Origin: Luteimonas sp. MC1572
Lineage (GTDB): Bacteria > Pseudomonadota > Gammaproteobacteria > Xanthomonadales > Xanthomonadaceae
Length of the DNA stretch: 64,000 bases
Assembly (NCBI RefSeq): GCF_016615815.1
Contig: NZ_CP067112.1
Span: 2,790,001-2,854,000, forward strand
Direction of reading: 5' to 3'
A program made the translations under genes and the position numbers. Below are positions 1-8,648 of this stretch, one piece after another (the stretch's first letter is position 1; every line of letters begins with the position of its first letter). A model generated the notes under the pieces. That model did not search any database. It was not told where the DNA came from and saw nothing but the letters and a program-made list of their open reading frames with translations.

Positions 1-36
1 CCGCGGCGACCCGCGCCCTCGTCCGACCGCGCGTAT

Positions 37-897
37 TTACCGCGGCTTGTCGGTCTTCGCAGCCGCGCCGCCGTGCGCCGCCTTGGCGGTCCTGGCCGGG
101 GCCTTGGCGGCCTTGCCCGCCTTCGCCACCTTCGCCACCGGCGCACTGCGCGCCTGGCCACCGGCCGCGGTGACGCCCTTGCCACGCCCGCGCAGTTCGA
201 TGTTCAGGCCATGGCGGCGGACCTCGAACAGCCCGGTCGCCTCGATCAGGTCGCTGAGCTTGCGGTAGCCGAAGTTGCGCGAATCGAACGAACCCTGGTT
301 GCTGATGTGGCTGCCCACCGCGCCCAGCCGCGACCAGCCGTCCTCGCCCTGGGTGGCATCCACCGAGGCGCGCAGCGTGCGTACCAGCGCCTGGTCGGCC
401 TGCAGCTCGGCCTGGCTGCGCGCGCGCGTCGGCGCCGCCGCCTCTTCGGCCGGATCCGGCGTGCCCAGTTTTTCCAGGTAGAGGAACGTCGAGCACGCCT
501 TCACGAACGGCTCCGGTGTCTTCTCCTGGCCGAAACCGTACACCGCCACGCCGTCGTTGCGCAGGCGCATCACCAGCGGGGTGAAGTCGGCATCCGACGA
601 CACGATCGCGAACCCGTCGAGGTTGCCGGCGTACAGCAGGTCCATGGCGTCGATCACCATCGCCATGTCCGAGGCATTCTTGCCGGTGGTGTAGGCGAAC
701 TGCTGGATCGGGCGGATCGCGTAGGTGTGCAGGCACTTCTCCCAGCTAACGAGGTGCTGGCTCTTCCAGTTGCCATAGGCGCGGCGCACGTTGGCCACGC
801 CGTGGCGCGCGACCTCGGCAAGGATGGCGTCGATCTTCGCCGCCGGCGCGTTGTCGGCGTCGATCAGCACCGCGATGCGCTTCTCGTGTTCGGCCAT
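37..897 (-). CDS. NYN-domain (PIN-like) protein with LOTUS/OST-HTH domain
   Basis: Predicted cytoplasmic RNA-directed protein of 286 residues. Residues about 6-145 form a NYN/PIN-like nuclease fold: an early LIDADN motif (Asp13, Asp15) and a later SSDADF motif supply the acidic metal-binding residues typical of the LabA/DUF88 family. Residues about 165-235 resemble an OST-HTH/LOTUS RNA-binding module. The C-terminal ~45 residues are a Lys/Ala-rich tail, probably disordered and nucleic-acid binding. I chose the ATG at 897 because a GAGGAA ribosome-binding site sits just upstream; a longer in-frame start at 948 lacks support. It is transcribed divergently from zupT. Family assignment is good; the RNA substrate is unknown. 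Confidence 0.85.
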   Translation of the reverse strand: MAEHEKRIAVLIDADNAPAAKIDAILAEVARHGVANVRRAYGNWKSQHLVSWEKCLHTYAIRPIQQFAYTTGKNASDMAMVIDAMDLLYAGNLDGFAIVSSDADFTPLVMRLRNDGVAVYGFGQEKTPEPFVKACSTFLYLEKLGTPDPAEEAAAPTRARSQAELQADQALVRTLRASVDATQGEDGWSRLGAVGSHISNQGSFDSRNFGYRKLSDLIEATGLFEVRRHGLNIELRGRGKGVTAAGGQARSAPVAKVAKAGKAAKAPARTAKAAHGGAAAKTDKPR

Positions 898-1019
898 GTC
901 GGTTGTTCCTCGGGCGCGCCCGGCGCGATGACGCATGATGCCCGACACGCCGCGATGCCCGCGTATCCGCGCCCGGGGGCTTCGGCTAGGATGGCGCGAC
1001 CGCCCAGGATCCAGCGCCC

Positions 1020-1826
1020 ATGGAAATCCCCACCGCCAACCTGCTCATCGCGCTGGCGGTCACCACGGGTGCAGGACTTGCGACCGGACTGGGCAGCCTG
1101 TTCGTGTTCGCGCAGAAGAAGCCCAACGCACGGCTGCTGGCGTTCGGGCTGGCCTTCGCCGGCGGTGCGATGGTCTTCGTCTCGCTGTCCGAGATCCTCA
1201 ACAAGTCGGTGTGGTCCTTCAGCCAGGGCTACGGTCCCCGCCTGGGCTTCTCCTACGGCACCTTCGCGTTCCTCGCAGGCGTCGGCCTGATCATGCTGGT
1301 CGACCACCTGGTGCCCAACCCGCATGAGCGGCTCGAGGTCGACGACCCGTTCTTCCGCGAACACAACGCCGCCTACATCAAGCGCGTCGGCCTGCTGACC
1401 GCGCTTGCGATCACCGCGCACAACTTTCCCGAGGGCCTGGCGACGTTCTTCGCCACGCTCGAGAACCCGGGCGTCGGCCTGCCGCTGGCGTTCGCGATCG
1501 CCATCCACAACATCCCCGAGGGCATCGCGATCGCGGTGCCGGTGTACTTCGCCACCAACAACAAGGCCTACGCCTTCGGTGCCTGCCTGATATCCGGCCT
1601 GGCGGAACCGGTCGGTGCGATCGTCGGCTATGCCCTGCTGCGGCCCTGGCTGTCGGACGCGGTGTTCGGCAGCGTGTTCGGGATCATCGCGGGCGTCATG
1701 GTGTTCCTTGCGCTGGACGAGCTGCTTCCGGCGGCCAAGCGTTATTCCAAGGGCCACGAGACCGTGTACGGGCTGGTCTCGGGCATGGCGGTGCTGGCGC
1801 TGAGCCTGGTGCTGTTCAAGTGGTGA
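1020..1826 (+). CDS. zupT: ZIP-family metal transporter ZupT
   Basis: Inner-membrane uptake transporter for Zn(II) and other divalent cations, 268 residues, with about eight hydrophobic segments. Two ZIP signature motifs are visible: HNFPEG (His134-Gly139) and HNIPEG (His163-Gly168), which in this family form the binuclear metal site within TM4 and TM5. Length matches ZupT (about 257-270). A loop rich in acidic residues and His (around VPNPHE) precedes TM4. It stands alone: divergent from the NYN gene and convergent with rpoH, from which it is separated by a bidirectional terminator. No metal-responsive operator could be recognised upstream. Confidence 0.93.
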   Translation: MEIPTANLLIALAVTTGAGLATGLGSLFVFAQKKPNARLLAFGLAFAGGAMVFVSLSEILNKSVWSFSQGYGPRLGFSYGTFAFLAGVGLIMLVDHLVPNPHERLEVDDPFFREHNAAYIKRVGLLTALAITAHNFPEGLATFFATLENPGVGLPLAFAIAIHNIPEGIAIAVPVYFATNNKAYAFGACLISGLAEPVGAIVGYALLRPWLSDAVFGSVFGIIAGVMVFLALDELLPAAKRYSKGHETVYGLVSGMAVLALSLVLFKW

Positions 1827-1856
1827 GCGCGTCGCCACAACGCCGGCAGAAACGAA

Positions 1857-1880
1857 AAAGCCCGGCCTGAGCCGGGCTTT
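1857..1880. terminator. Bidirectional rho-independent terminator between zupT and rpoH
   Basis: A perfect 10-bp stem (AAAGCCCGGC / GCCGGGCTTT) with a CTGA loop is preceded by an A-run and ends in T residues, so it can serve both the rightward zupT transcript and the leftward rpoH transcript. Confidence 0.85.
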
Positions 1881-1900
1881 CCAGTTGCGGGGCACTGCAC

Positions 1901-2776
<876 letters not shown>

Positions 2777-2786
2777 GGCCGTGATC

Positions 2787-2813
2787 TTAGCAGTGGCTCC
2801 ATGGGACTGCTAA
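2787..2813 (-). promoter_or_regulatory. CIRCE-like inverted repeat (possible HrcA operator) in the rpoH leader
   Basis: A 27-base dyad starting 10 bases upstream of the rpoH ATG reads TTAGCAGTG-N9-GACTGCTAA on the + strand. The classical HrcA operator CIRCE is TTAGCACTC-N9-GAGTGCTAA: spacing and overall length are identical and 15 of 18 arm positions match. The outer eight bases of each arm are perfectly complementary. That HrcA binds here is inference from the match. Confidence 0.6.
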
Positions 2814-2829
2814 AGACCGGAAGAGTTCC
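2802..2829 (-). promoter_or_regulatory. Tentative extracytoplasmic-sigma (RpoE-type) promoter for rpoH
   Basis: On the minus strand GGAACTC is followed, at sigma-E spacing (18 bases between GGAAC and TC), by TCCCA. The -35 agrees well with RpoE promoters, such as one of the E. coli rpoH promoters, but the -10 is poor. The CIRCE-like dyad would overlap its spacer and start site. Confidence 0.3.
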
Positions 2830-2957
2830 TTAGTATTCCATTCATGATCAAAAATCAATCCAGACCGATCGATTATTGCTATCGAAGAGGCCATTCACCT
2901 GGGTCGCCGATGCCGCGCGCCGGTAGGGAGAGAGGATCCGGCGCGGCGGCACAGACG

Positions 2958-2983
2958 CCCGCCGCCACCCGTGTGGCGGCGGG
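2958..2983. terminator. GC-rich stem-loop after the secreted-paralogue genes
   Basis: A perfect 11-bp stem (CCCGCCGCCAC / GTGGCGGCGGG) with a 4-base loop lies 5 bases past the stop codon of the last paralogue gene. No T-run follows on the minus strand, so it may be a 3'-end stabilising hairpin or a weak terminator. Confidence 0.45.
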
Positions 2984-2988
2984 AAACC

Positions 2989-3498
2989 TCAGAGCTGGTC
3001 GCCGGGATCCGTTTCCCTGTACAGGATCGTGCCGAGGTCGATCAGGGGCGGCACGTTGCAGCTGAAGTTCAGCGTGCCGTTGGCCGCGCCCTTGTGGACG
3101 CCGTTCCAGGTGAGCCACGCCGTGCCGGCGCTCGGGACGACGGCACTGCCGGCGGTGTAGGACAGGTTGTCGGGCGTGCCTGTCACCAGCTGGCAGTTCA
3201 CCGTGGTCGCCGGGCCGCTGCCGCGCATGGCGAGGCGCACGCTGACCGTGGCGCCACCGGGTGGCGCCGCGGAATCCGCCGGCAGCGAGCAGGAAACGAA
3301 GATCGACGTGGTGCCTTCGTTGCCGATGCCGATCGGGCGCTTGCGCAGGGTGGCGTCGAAGACCGGCAGCGGCGCCTCGCACGCGGCGGTGGCGCTCACC
3401 CGCTGGACGCGCTCGGTGGCGGCCCTGGCTTCCGGAACGTGCAGGACAGCGGCGAGCGCCAGCGCGATGGCTGCACCCGCCGGCAGGCGGCGGCTCAT
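2989..3498 (-). CDS. Secreted four-cysteine protein, paralogue 3 of tandem array
   Basis: Not recognised as a named family. The 169-residue product has a signal peptide (Arg-rich n-region, hydrophobic core, cleavage probably after EARA) and a mature part of about 140 residues. It shares with its two upstream neighbours a CEAPLPVF block, an LRKRP block, FVSCSLPAD, a V-x-C-x-LVTG block, a TW pair, CNVPP and a C-terminal acidic ETD. Four cysteines in the mature part are conserved in all three paralogues, consistent with two disulfide bonds. The ATG overlaps the stop of the preceding paralogue (ATGA), so translation is probably coupled. Periplasmic or extracellular location is inferred; the function is unknown. 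Confidence 0.8.
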   Translation of the reverse strand: MSRRLPAGAAIALALAAVLHVPEARAATERVQRVSATAACEAPLPVFDATLRKRPIGIGNEGTTSIFVSCSLPADSAAPPGGATVSVRLAMRGSGPATTVNCQLVTGTPDNLSYTAGSAVVPSAGTAWLTWNGVHKGAANGTLNFSCNVPPLIDLGTILYRETDPGDQL

Positions 3499-4013
3499 AC
3501 CCGGCCCCCGCTGTCGGTCTGGGTGTAGGTGATGGTTTCCATCGCCACCCCCGCGGGCAGGTTGCAGCTGAAGGCATAAGTGCCGGAATTGCTCCACTTG
3601 TTGACCTGCAGCCAGGTGATGCCGGCGCGGCCGTTGGCCGCGATCGCCTGGTCCCTCGGCACGTAGAAGACCTGGGCACCGCTGGTTCCGGACACCATCG
3701 TGCAGCTCACGGTGGCCGCTCCGGCGAAGCTCTTGAAGCCGACCACCACCGATCCGGAGTTGCTGTCGCCCATGACATCCGTGGGCAGCGTGCAGGACAC
3801 GAACACCGACTGGTCACTCTCGTTCTGCAGGGCGACCGGGCGACGTCGCAGGTGCACGTTGTAGACCGGCAGCGGCGCGTCGCAGACGCCGGTGGCCGAG
3901 ACGCTGATCGTCCGCATGGAGGCAGCGTCGGCGTGCGGGGAATGCAGGACCGCGGACGCGAGTACGAAGAAACTGGCCGCGGCGATGGTGCGCGGGATGC
4001 AGGTTGGAATCAT
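3495..4013 (-). CDS. Secreted four-cysteine protein, paralogue 2 of tandem array
   Basis: 172 residues, with an N-terminal signal peptide (hydrophobic stretch at residues ~8-25, likely cleavage after HADA). The mature region carries the shared blocks CDAPLPVY, LRRRP, FVSCTLP, VSCTMVSG, ITW and CNLPAG, with four conserved cysteines and a TQTDSGG tail. The start at 4013 is preceded by GGAG at good spacing; a longer reading starting at 4085 would run into the preceding gene and lacks a signal. It is 37 bases downstream of paralogue 1 and overlaps paralogue 3 by 4 bases, so the three form one operon. Function unknown; amplification by tandem duplication is inferred from the shared blocks. Confidence 0.8.
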   Translation of the reverse strand: MIPTCIPRTIAAASFFVLASAVLHSPHADAASMRTISVSATGVCDAPLPVYNVHLRRRPVALQNESDQSVFVSCTLPTDVMGDSNSGSVVVGFKSFAGAATVSCTMVSGTSGAQVFYVPRDQAIAANGRAGITWLQVNKWSNSGTYAFSCNLPAGVAMETITYTQTDSGGRV

Positions 4014-4050
4014 GGGTTGGCTCCGGGGTACGGGTATGGGTGCGGCTGCG

Positions 4051-4566
4051 TCAGATGCCGCCGGCGCTGTCGCTTTCCTTGGCATAGAGGCCGGTCAGCT
4101 GGACGCCAGGTGGCAGCGCGCACATGACCGCGAAGAGGCCATCGATGCTCAGCTTGTCGAGGCCCGCCCAGGTGAACCAGTTGTTTCCGTAGGGCGCCAG
4201 CGGGCGGCTGAACGCGTCGTAGACCGGCGCGTCGGCGCTACCGGTGACGAGGGTGCAGGTCACCGAGGTGTTCGCCGCCACCGTGGACTGGATACGAACC
4301 TCGACCCAGGCCGACCCGAGATCGCCCACCGGATCGGCAGGCATCGCGCAGTTGACGAACACGGTCTCGTCGCCGGTGTTGGTCACCGCCTGTGGCGACT
4401 TGCGCAGATAGGCGTCATAGACCGGCAACGGCGCCTCGCAGATACCGCTGGGGCGGATATGCCGGGCCCGCTGGCTGGCGGCCCTGGCGTCCGTGGGCTG
4501 CAGCCCGGCCAGCAGGCCGAGCACGCAGGCCGCCGCCAGCACCGGCGGCATCGTGGAATTCCTCAT
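4051..4566 (-). CDS. Secreted four-cysteine protein, paralogue 1 of tandem array
   Basis: 171 residues, first gene of the three-gene array. A signal peptide is clear (residues ~7-30, cleavage probably after DARA). The mature part shows CEAPLPVY, LRKSP, FVNCAMPAD, VTCTLVTG, FTW and CALPPG blocks with four cysteines, and ends in ESDSAGG. A GGGAG ribosome-binding site lies nine bases before the ATG. It starts 101 bases after the sulfotransferase stop on the same strand, so it could share the ftsEX transcript or have its own promoter; none is obvious. Sequence is rich in small and beta-forming residues, compatible with a small beta-sandwich, but no fold can be claimed. Confidence 0.8.
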   Translation of the reverse strand: MRNSTMPPVLAAACVLGLLAGLQPTDARAASQRARHIRPSGICEAPLPVYDAYLRKSPQAVTNTGDETVFVNCAMPADPVGDLGSAWVEVRIQSTVAANTSVTCTLVTGSADAPVYDAFSRPLAPYGNNWFTWAGLDKLSIDGLFAVMCALPPGVQLTGLYAKESDSAGGI

Positions 4567-4667
4567 GGAACAGTGCTCCCGTCGAAGTTGCGGACGCGCC
4601 TCCAGGCGGTCCTGACAACATCAATCGAGGAAAGCATCCAGCTCCCGCCACCACACTTCGAACAACC

Positions 4668-5363
4668 TCAGCGGCGGTGCCCGGCCAGGACCCGCCGGTA
4701 CAGGGCCACGTCACGCGCGTGATGCGCCTCGATGCGGCTGCGGAGCAGCGGACTGATCACATATCCGGATTCGCCACGCAGCGGATTCGCCAGCGCCACG
4801 GCGGGTACCGCGGTGCCGCCGAGGAACCGCCGCGCCATCTGCTGCAGGTCCTCGTCGTAACGCTCGGTGATGCCGATGAAGTCGAAGCCGGCCGGATCGA
4901 AGCGCCACAGGTACTCGTGGTACAGGTCGCGCATCTCGGCACCGAGGGCGAAGCGCTCGAACGACCAGCGTTCGCGCAGCACCCGGTTGCGCAGCGGCTG
5001 GGCAGGATCCAGGCCGTCGTAGTCGCGCATCCAGTAGTGGTAATGCGAGGCCAGGCGGTCGACCGGCTCGCGCAGCCAGGTCACGTACCGCACCGCGCGT
5101 GCCGCGCCCGCGGCGATGCGGAATTTCACGGGCAGGAAATGGCCGTGCACGCAGGCCAGGCCGTCCGGCAACACCCCCCGCCCGGTCAGCCCGGCGCGCA
5201 GCGCGCGCCAGCGCCGGCACCAGCGCGTGTATTGCATGGGCTGGTCGACGTATTCGATCTGGCAGGCACCAGGCTCCGGGAACGCCGCGCGCAGGGTTTC
5301 CGCAAGGCTCGTGCCCGCGGTCTTCGGCATGTGCAGCGATACCAGCAGCGGTGCGGGCGTCAT
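4668..5363 (-). CDS. Sulfotransferase-family (PAPS-dependent) protein
   Basis: 231-residue protein resembling the Sulfotransfer_2-type family that transfers sulfate from PAPS to a glycan or other hydroxyl. The 5'-phosphosulfate loop appears at residues 11-19 (HMPKTAGTS) and the 3'-phosphate-binding Arg/Ser region around residues 92-105 (LREPVDRLASHYHYW). No signal peptide or transmembrane segment is present, so it is probably cytoplasmic, unlike the eukaryotic Golgi enzymes. Its ATG overlaps the ung stop (ATGA), making it the distal gene of the ftsE-ftsX-regulator-ung unit. The acceptor is unknown, and no PAPS synthesis genes are in the window. The family call is fairly sure, the chemistry less so. 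Confidence 0.75.
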   Translation of the reverse strand: MTPAPLLVSLHMPKTAGTSLAETLRAAFPEPGACQIEYVDQPMQYTRWCRRWRALRAGLTGRGVLPDGLACVHGHFLPVKFRIAAGAARAVRYVTWLREPVDRLASHYHYWMRDYDGLDPAQPLRNRVLRERWSFERFALGAEMRDLYHEYLWRFDPAGFDFIGITERYDEDLQQMARRFLGGTAVPAVALANPLRGESGYVISPLLRSRIEAHHARDVALYRRVLAGHRR

Positions 5364-6067
5364 GCGATCGCGAGCTCCGCGCGCAATGGCAGCGACCAGT
5401 CCAGCGGCGTGCCGCCACGCGCGACGAGATAGCGGTTGGCCGCCGAGAAGTGGCCGCAGCCGAGGAAACCGCGATGCGCCGACAGCGGCGACGGATGGGT
5501 GGCCTTGAGCACACGGTGGCGCGACGGATCGATGACCTTGCCCTTGGCCTGCGCGTACGCGCCCCAGAGCACGAACACCAGGCCTTCGCGCTCGCGGTTG
5601 AGCACGTCGACCACGTGGTCGGTGAAGCCCTCCCAACCCTTGCGCTGGTGCGAGCCCGCGCAGCCGGCCTCGACCGTCAGCACGGCGTTGAGGAGCAGCA
5701 CGCCGCGCTGCGCCCAGGGCAGCAGGCAGCCATGGTCCGGCGCGGCGATGCCGAGGTCGCGCTGGATCTCCTTGAAGATGTTGAGCAGAGAAGGCGGCAC
5801 CGGCACGCCTGGCCGCACCGAGAAACACAGGCCATGCGCCTGGCCGGCGCCGTGGTAGGGGTCCTGCCCGAGGATCACCACGCGCACATCCTCGAAGGGC
5901 GTGGCGTCGAACGCGGAAAAGATCTCCGGCCCGGGCGGGAACACCTCCACGCCTGCCGCCTTGCGTGTGCGCAGGAAGTCGGCCAGCGCCTGCATGTCGT
6001 CGCGTTCCAGGTAGTCGCCGATGTGCGGCTTCCAGGAAGGAGCGAGGCGCCCGCGTACGTCGCTCAT
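5360..6067 (-). CDS. ung: Uracil-DNA glycosylase (family 1)
   Basis: Removes uracil from DNA, starting base-excision repair. 235 residues, matching E. coli Ung (229). The water-activating loop GQDPYHG (catalytic Asp at about residue 69) and the minor-groove/leucine loop HPSPLSAHRGFLG (catalytic His at about residue 195) are intact. It overlaps by 4 bases both the upstream response regulator and the downstream sulfotransferase, so it is co-translated within the ftsEX-led operon. Nothing in its own sequence suggests special regulation. Confidence 0.97.
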   Translation of the reverse strand: MSDVRGRLAPSWKPHIGDYLERDDMQALADFLRTRKAAGVEVFPPGPEIFSAFDATPFEDVRVVILGQDPYHGAGQAHGLCFSVRPGVPVPPSLLNIFKEIQRDLGIAAPDHGCLLPWAQRGVLLLNAVLTVEAGCAGSHQRKGWEGFTDHVVDVLNREREGLVFVLWGAYAQAKGKVIDPSRHRVLKATHPSPLSAHRGFLGCGHFSAANRYLVARGGTPLDWSLPLRAELAIA

Positions 6068-6912
6068 CCGCCGAACACCGTGGATTCCGGCGTACGCGCC
6101 AGGCGCAGCTGGAACAGGGCCTTGGTCACCAGCAGGCGCTCCTCGATGGGCTTGAGCACCAGGTCGTTGGCGCCGTCGCGAAGCAAGGCGGTCTGGTTGT
6201 CGGGATTGGCATCGCCGGTCATCACCAGCACCGGCAGCTTGCGCTTGGACCAGCCGAGCTCGCCGCGGATCGCATGCACCACGTCATGCCCGCTCAGCTC
6301 GCCCTTGAGATAGACGTCGGTGAGCACGAGGTCGGCGCCCGGGCCTTCGCCGGCATCGTGGCGCTCGCGCAACCAGTCGATCGCGGCCTCGGCGCTCACC
6401 ACATGCACGACCTCCATCTGCTGCGCCTTGAGCATGCGCGAGGTGGCCAGCGCCACGGTGCGGCTGTCCTCGACGTAGAGCACGCGCGCGCCCGGGATCG
6501 GCTGCGGCTGCACGTAGCCGCGGATGAACTCCGCCAGCGCGTGGTGGCCGTGCGACTTGTCGAAATAGTCGGTGATGTCATCGCTGAAATGCCGCCCCTC
6601 GAGATGCGTCTGGGCGTTGCCGGAGACCACGATCACCGGCACGTAGCGCTGTCCCGCGGCGGTGCGCACGAGCTCGGCCAGCTGCTGGCCGTCACCGTCG
6701 GGGAGCACCAGGGAGGTCGTGGCGAGGTCGATCGGCGCCGCGTCCAGCGCGGCGCGCGCCTCGGCGAGATTGCCGCAGGCCACCACGTCCACGTCGACCA
6801 GTTCGCTGCGCAGCACGTCGCCGATCAGCTTGCGCACCAGCCTGGAACCATCCACCACCATCACGCGCAGGGCGCCGCTGGCGAGATGGCGGATGTCGTG
6901 CGAAGCGTCCAT
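6064..6912 (-). CDS. Double-receiver response regulator with degenerate first domain
   Basis: 282-residue protein made of two CheY-like receiver domains and no visible output domain. Receiver 1 (about residues 15-130) keeps an early Asp (VVDGSR) but has Ser in place of the phosphoacceptor Asp in the block DLATTSLVLP, so it is unlikely to be phosphorylated. Receiver 2 (about 140-275) is complete: acidic pair YVEDS, phosphoacceptor in LTDVYLKG, Thr in VMTGD and Lys in LKPIE. The start at 6912 shares one base with the ftsX stop (TGATG). No cognate kinase lies nearby. It may act by protein contact, perhaps on the division or envelope machinery given its place between ftsX and ung; that is inference. 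Confidence 0.85.
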   Translation of the reverse strand: MDASHDIRHLASGALRVMVVDGSRLVRKLIGDVLRSELVDVDVVACGNLAEARAALDAAPIDLATTSLVLPDGDGQQLAELVRTAAGQRYVPVIVVSGNAQTHLEGRHFSDDITDYFDKSHGHHALAEFIRGYVQPQPIPGARVLYVEDSRTVALATSRMLKAQQMEVVHVVSAEAAIDWLRERHDAGEGPGADLVLTDVYLKGELSGHDVVHAIRGELGWSKRKLPVLVMTGDANPDNQTALLRDGANDLVLKPIEERLLVTKALFQLRLARTPESTVFGG

Positions 6913-7862
6913 CAGGTGTCGGTGGGCCGCGTCTGGCGCAGGAAGTGGCCGGTGACGGCGCCCGCGCCAAGCCAGCCGAGCGCGGTCGTGCCGACCAGCA
7001 CCACCAGCACCTGGCGCGGAGTGAAGCCGACCAGCCCGAAGCCGCTGCCGTAGCTCGCCGCCAGGTCGGCCAGCGGCAGGCGGAGCGCGGCGCCGGCCGC
7101 TGTCAGCAGCGCCAACGCAAGCGCGCCGGCGGCCAGGCCGTACCACGCACCGAGGTACAGGAAGGGGCGGCGGATGAAGCCGTCGCTGGCGCCCAGCAGC
7201 TGCAGAACGCCGAGCTCGTCGCGTCGTGACTGGATGTCGAGGCGCACGGTGTTGCCGACCACCAGCAGCGCGCCCGCGCCCAGCAGGGCGGCCAGCACCC
7301 AGGCCACGCGGCCACCGAAGCGCAGCCAGCCGTCCAGGCGCTGGCGCCAGCCGGCATCGTGCTGCACCAGGTCGGCCTCGGGCAGGGTGCGCAGCGAGTC
7401 GGCAAGCAGGGCCTCGTCGCCCGTGGGCGTCACCACCAATACGTGCGGCAGCGGGTTTTCGCCGAGCGCGTCGATCGCCTGGCCCAGGCCACCGCGCGCG
7501 CGCAGCTCTTCGAGGCCCTGTTCCGGCGTGCGATGCGCAACTTCGCCGATGTCGGCGCGCCCGCGCAGCGCATCGGCCAGCGCCGCGACCGCGTCGGCCG
7601 CCAGGTCCTGCTTCAGGAAGACACTGAGCTGGCGCGACTGCTGCACGTCGCCGGCGAAGCGCTCGACGTTGCCCAGCACCAGCCACAGCCCCAGCGGCAG
7701 GGCCAGCGCCACCGCCATCACGCCGATGGTGAGTGCGGTCGACCAGGGTCGGCGGAAGATGCGGCCCAGGCTTGCGACGAAGCTGTAGGCATGGTGGTCG
7801 GACCAGGTGCCGAGTCGCGACCGCGCGCGCTCCGGCCTTGGCCTGGCGAGCGGCTCATTCAT
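6912..7862 (-). CDS. ftsX: Cell division protein FtsX
   Basis: Integral membrane partner of FtsE. The FtsEX complex sits at the septum and, through its periplasmic loop, activates cell-wall amidase regulators. The 316-residue product has a cytoplasmic N-terminus, TM1 (around [19 protein letters not shown]), a large periplasmic domain of about 110 residues, and three C-terminal TM segments of the FtsX/MacB fold. I set the start at the ATG of MNEPLARP (7862), which overlaps ftsE by 8 bases, rather than an upstream ATG deep inside ftsE. Gene order ftsE-ftsX is canonical. Confidence 0.95.
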   Translation of the reverse strand: MNEPLARPRPERARSRLGTWSDHHAYSFVASLGRIFRRPWSTALTIGVMAVALALPLGLWLVLGNVERFAGDVQQSRQLSVFLKQDLAADAVAALADALRGRADIGEVAHRTPEQGLEELRARGGLGQAIDALGENPLPHVLVVTPTGDEALLADSLRTLPEADLVQHDAGWRQRLDGWLRFGGRVAWVLAALLGAGALLVVGNTVRLDIQSRRDELGVLQLLGASDGFIRRPFLYLGAWYGLAAGALALALLTAAGAALRLPLADLAASYGSGFGLVGFTPRQVLVVLVGTTALGWLGAGAVTGHFLRQTRPTDT

Positions 7863-8544
7863 CGGCCAGGTCCTCCGGCGAGATGTCGTCGGCCAGACGG
7901 CCATGGTCGAGCACCAGCACGCGCTTCTTCATGCGCTTGACCAGGCCGAGGTCGTGGCTGGCGACCAGCACGCTGGTGCCGCGCTCGGGCAACGACGCGA
8001 ACAGCTCCATGATTTCCGCAGCCAGGGTGGGGTCGAGATTGCCGGTGGGCTCGTCGGCCACCAGCAGGCGCGGCTCGGCCACCATGGCACGCGCGATGCC
8101 GACGCGCTGCTGCTCGCCGGCCGACAGCTGGCCGGGAAGCGCACTGCCGCGCGCGCCCAGGCCGAGGCGCTCCAGCACCGAACGCACGCGCCGGCCGATG
8201 TCGCCGCGGCGCATGCCGCGCAGCACCAGCGGCAGGGCGATGTTGTCGTACACGCTGCGGTCGCCCAGCAGGCGGTGGTCCTGGTAGACCACGCCGACCT
8301 CGCGCCGGTGCAGGGCCACCCGGCCGCCGCGCACCTTGAGCAGGTTGCGATCGCCGAACACCACCGCGCCTCGGCTGGGCCGCTCGGAGAGATGGATCAG
8401 GCGCAGCAGGGTGCTCTTGCCGGCGCCCGAATGGCCGGTGACGAACAGCATCTCGCCTGCGTCCACGGCGAAGCTCACGTCCTCGAGCGCGACGTGCCCA
8501 CCGGGGTATTGCTTGCTGACGCTGTCGAAGCGCAGGACGGGCAT
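7855..8544 (-). CDS. ftsE: Cell division ATP-binding protein FtsE
   Basis: ABC-type ATPase of the FtsEX septal complex; 229 residues against 222 in E. coli. The Walker [10 protein letters not shown] lies near residue 40, the signature LSAGEQQR and Walker [13 protein letters not shown] follow, and the switch His is in VASHD. It opens a compact operon continuing ftsX, a double-receiver regulator, ung and a sulfotransferase, all overlapping by 1 to 8 bases. ftsY, which often precedes ftsE, is not in this window; rhlB lies upstream on the same strand with a 104-base gap. Confidence 0.97.
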   Translation of the reverse strand: MPVLRFDSVSKQYPGGHVALEDVSFAVDAGEMLFVTGHSGAGKSTLLRLIHLSERPSRGAVVFGDRNLLKVRGGRVALHRREVGVVYQDHRLLGDRSVYDNIALPLVLRGMRRGDIGRRVRSVLERLGLGARGSALPGQLSAGEQQRVGIARAMVAEPRLLVADEPTGNLDPTLAAEIMELFASLPERGTSVLVASHDLGLVKRMKKRVLVLDHGRLADDISPEDLADE

Positions 8545-8648
8545 CGTGTTGCGGTTCCGGGAAGGGGTGCGCAGCGATTATGGCCGCTGTCGCACCCGCA
8601 AATCACCCGCGCGCACACGGGCATCCATTCCCGACCGCGCCGCGGTGC

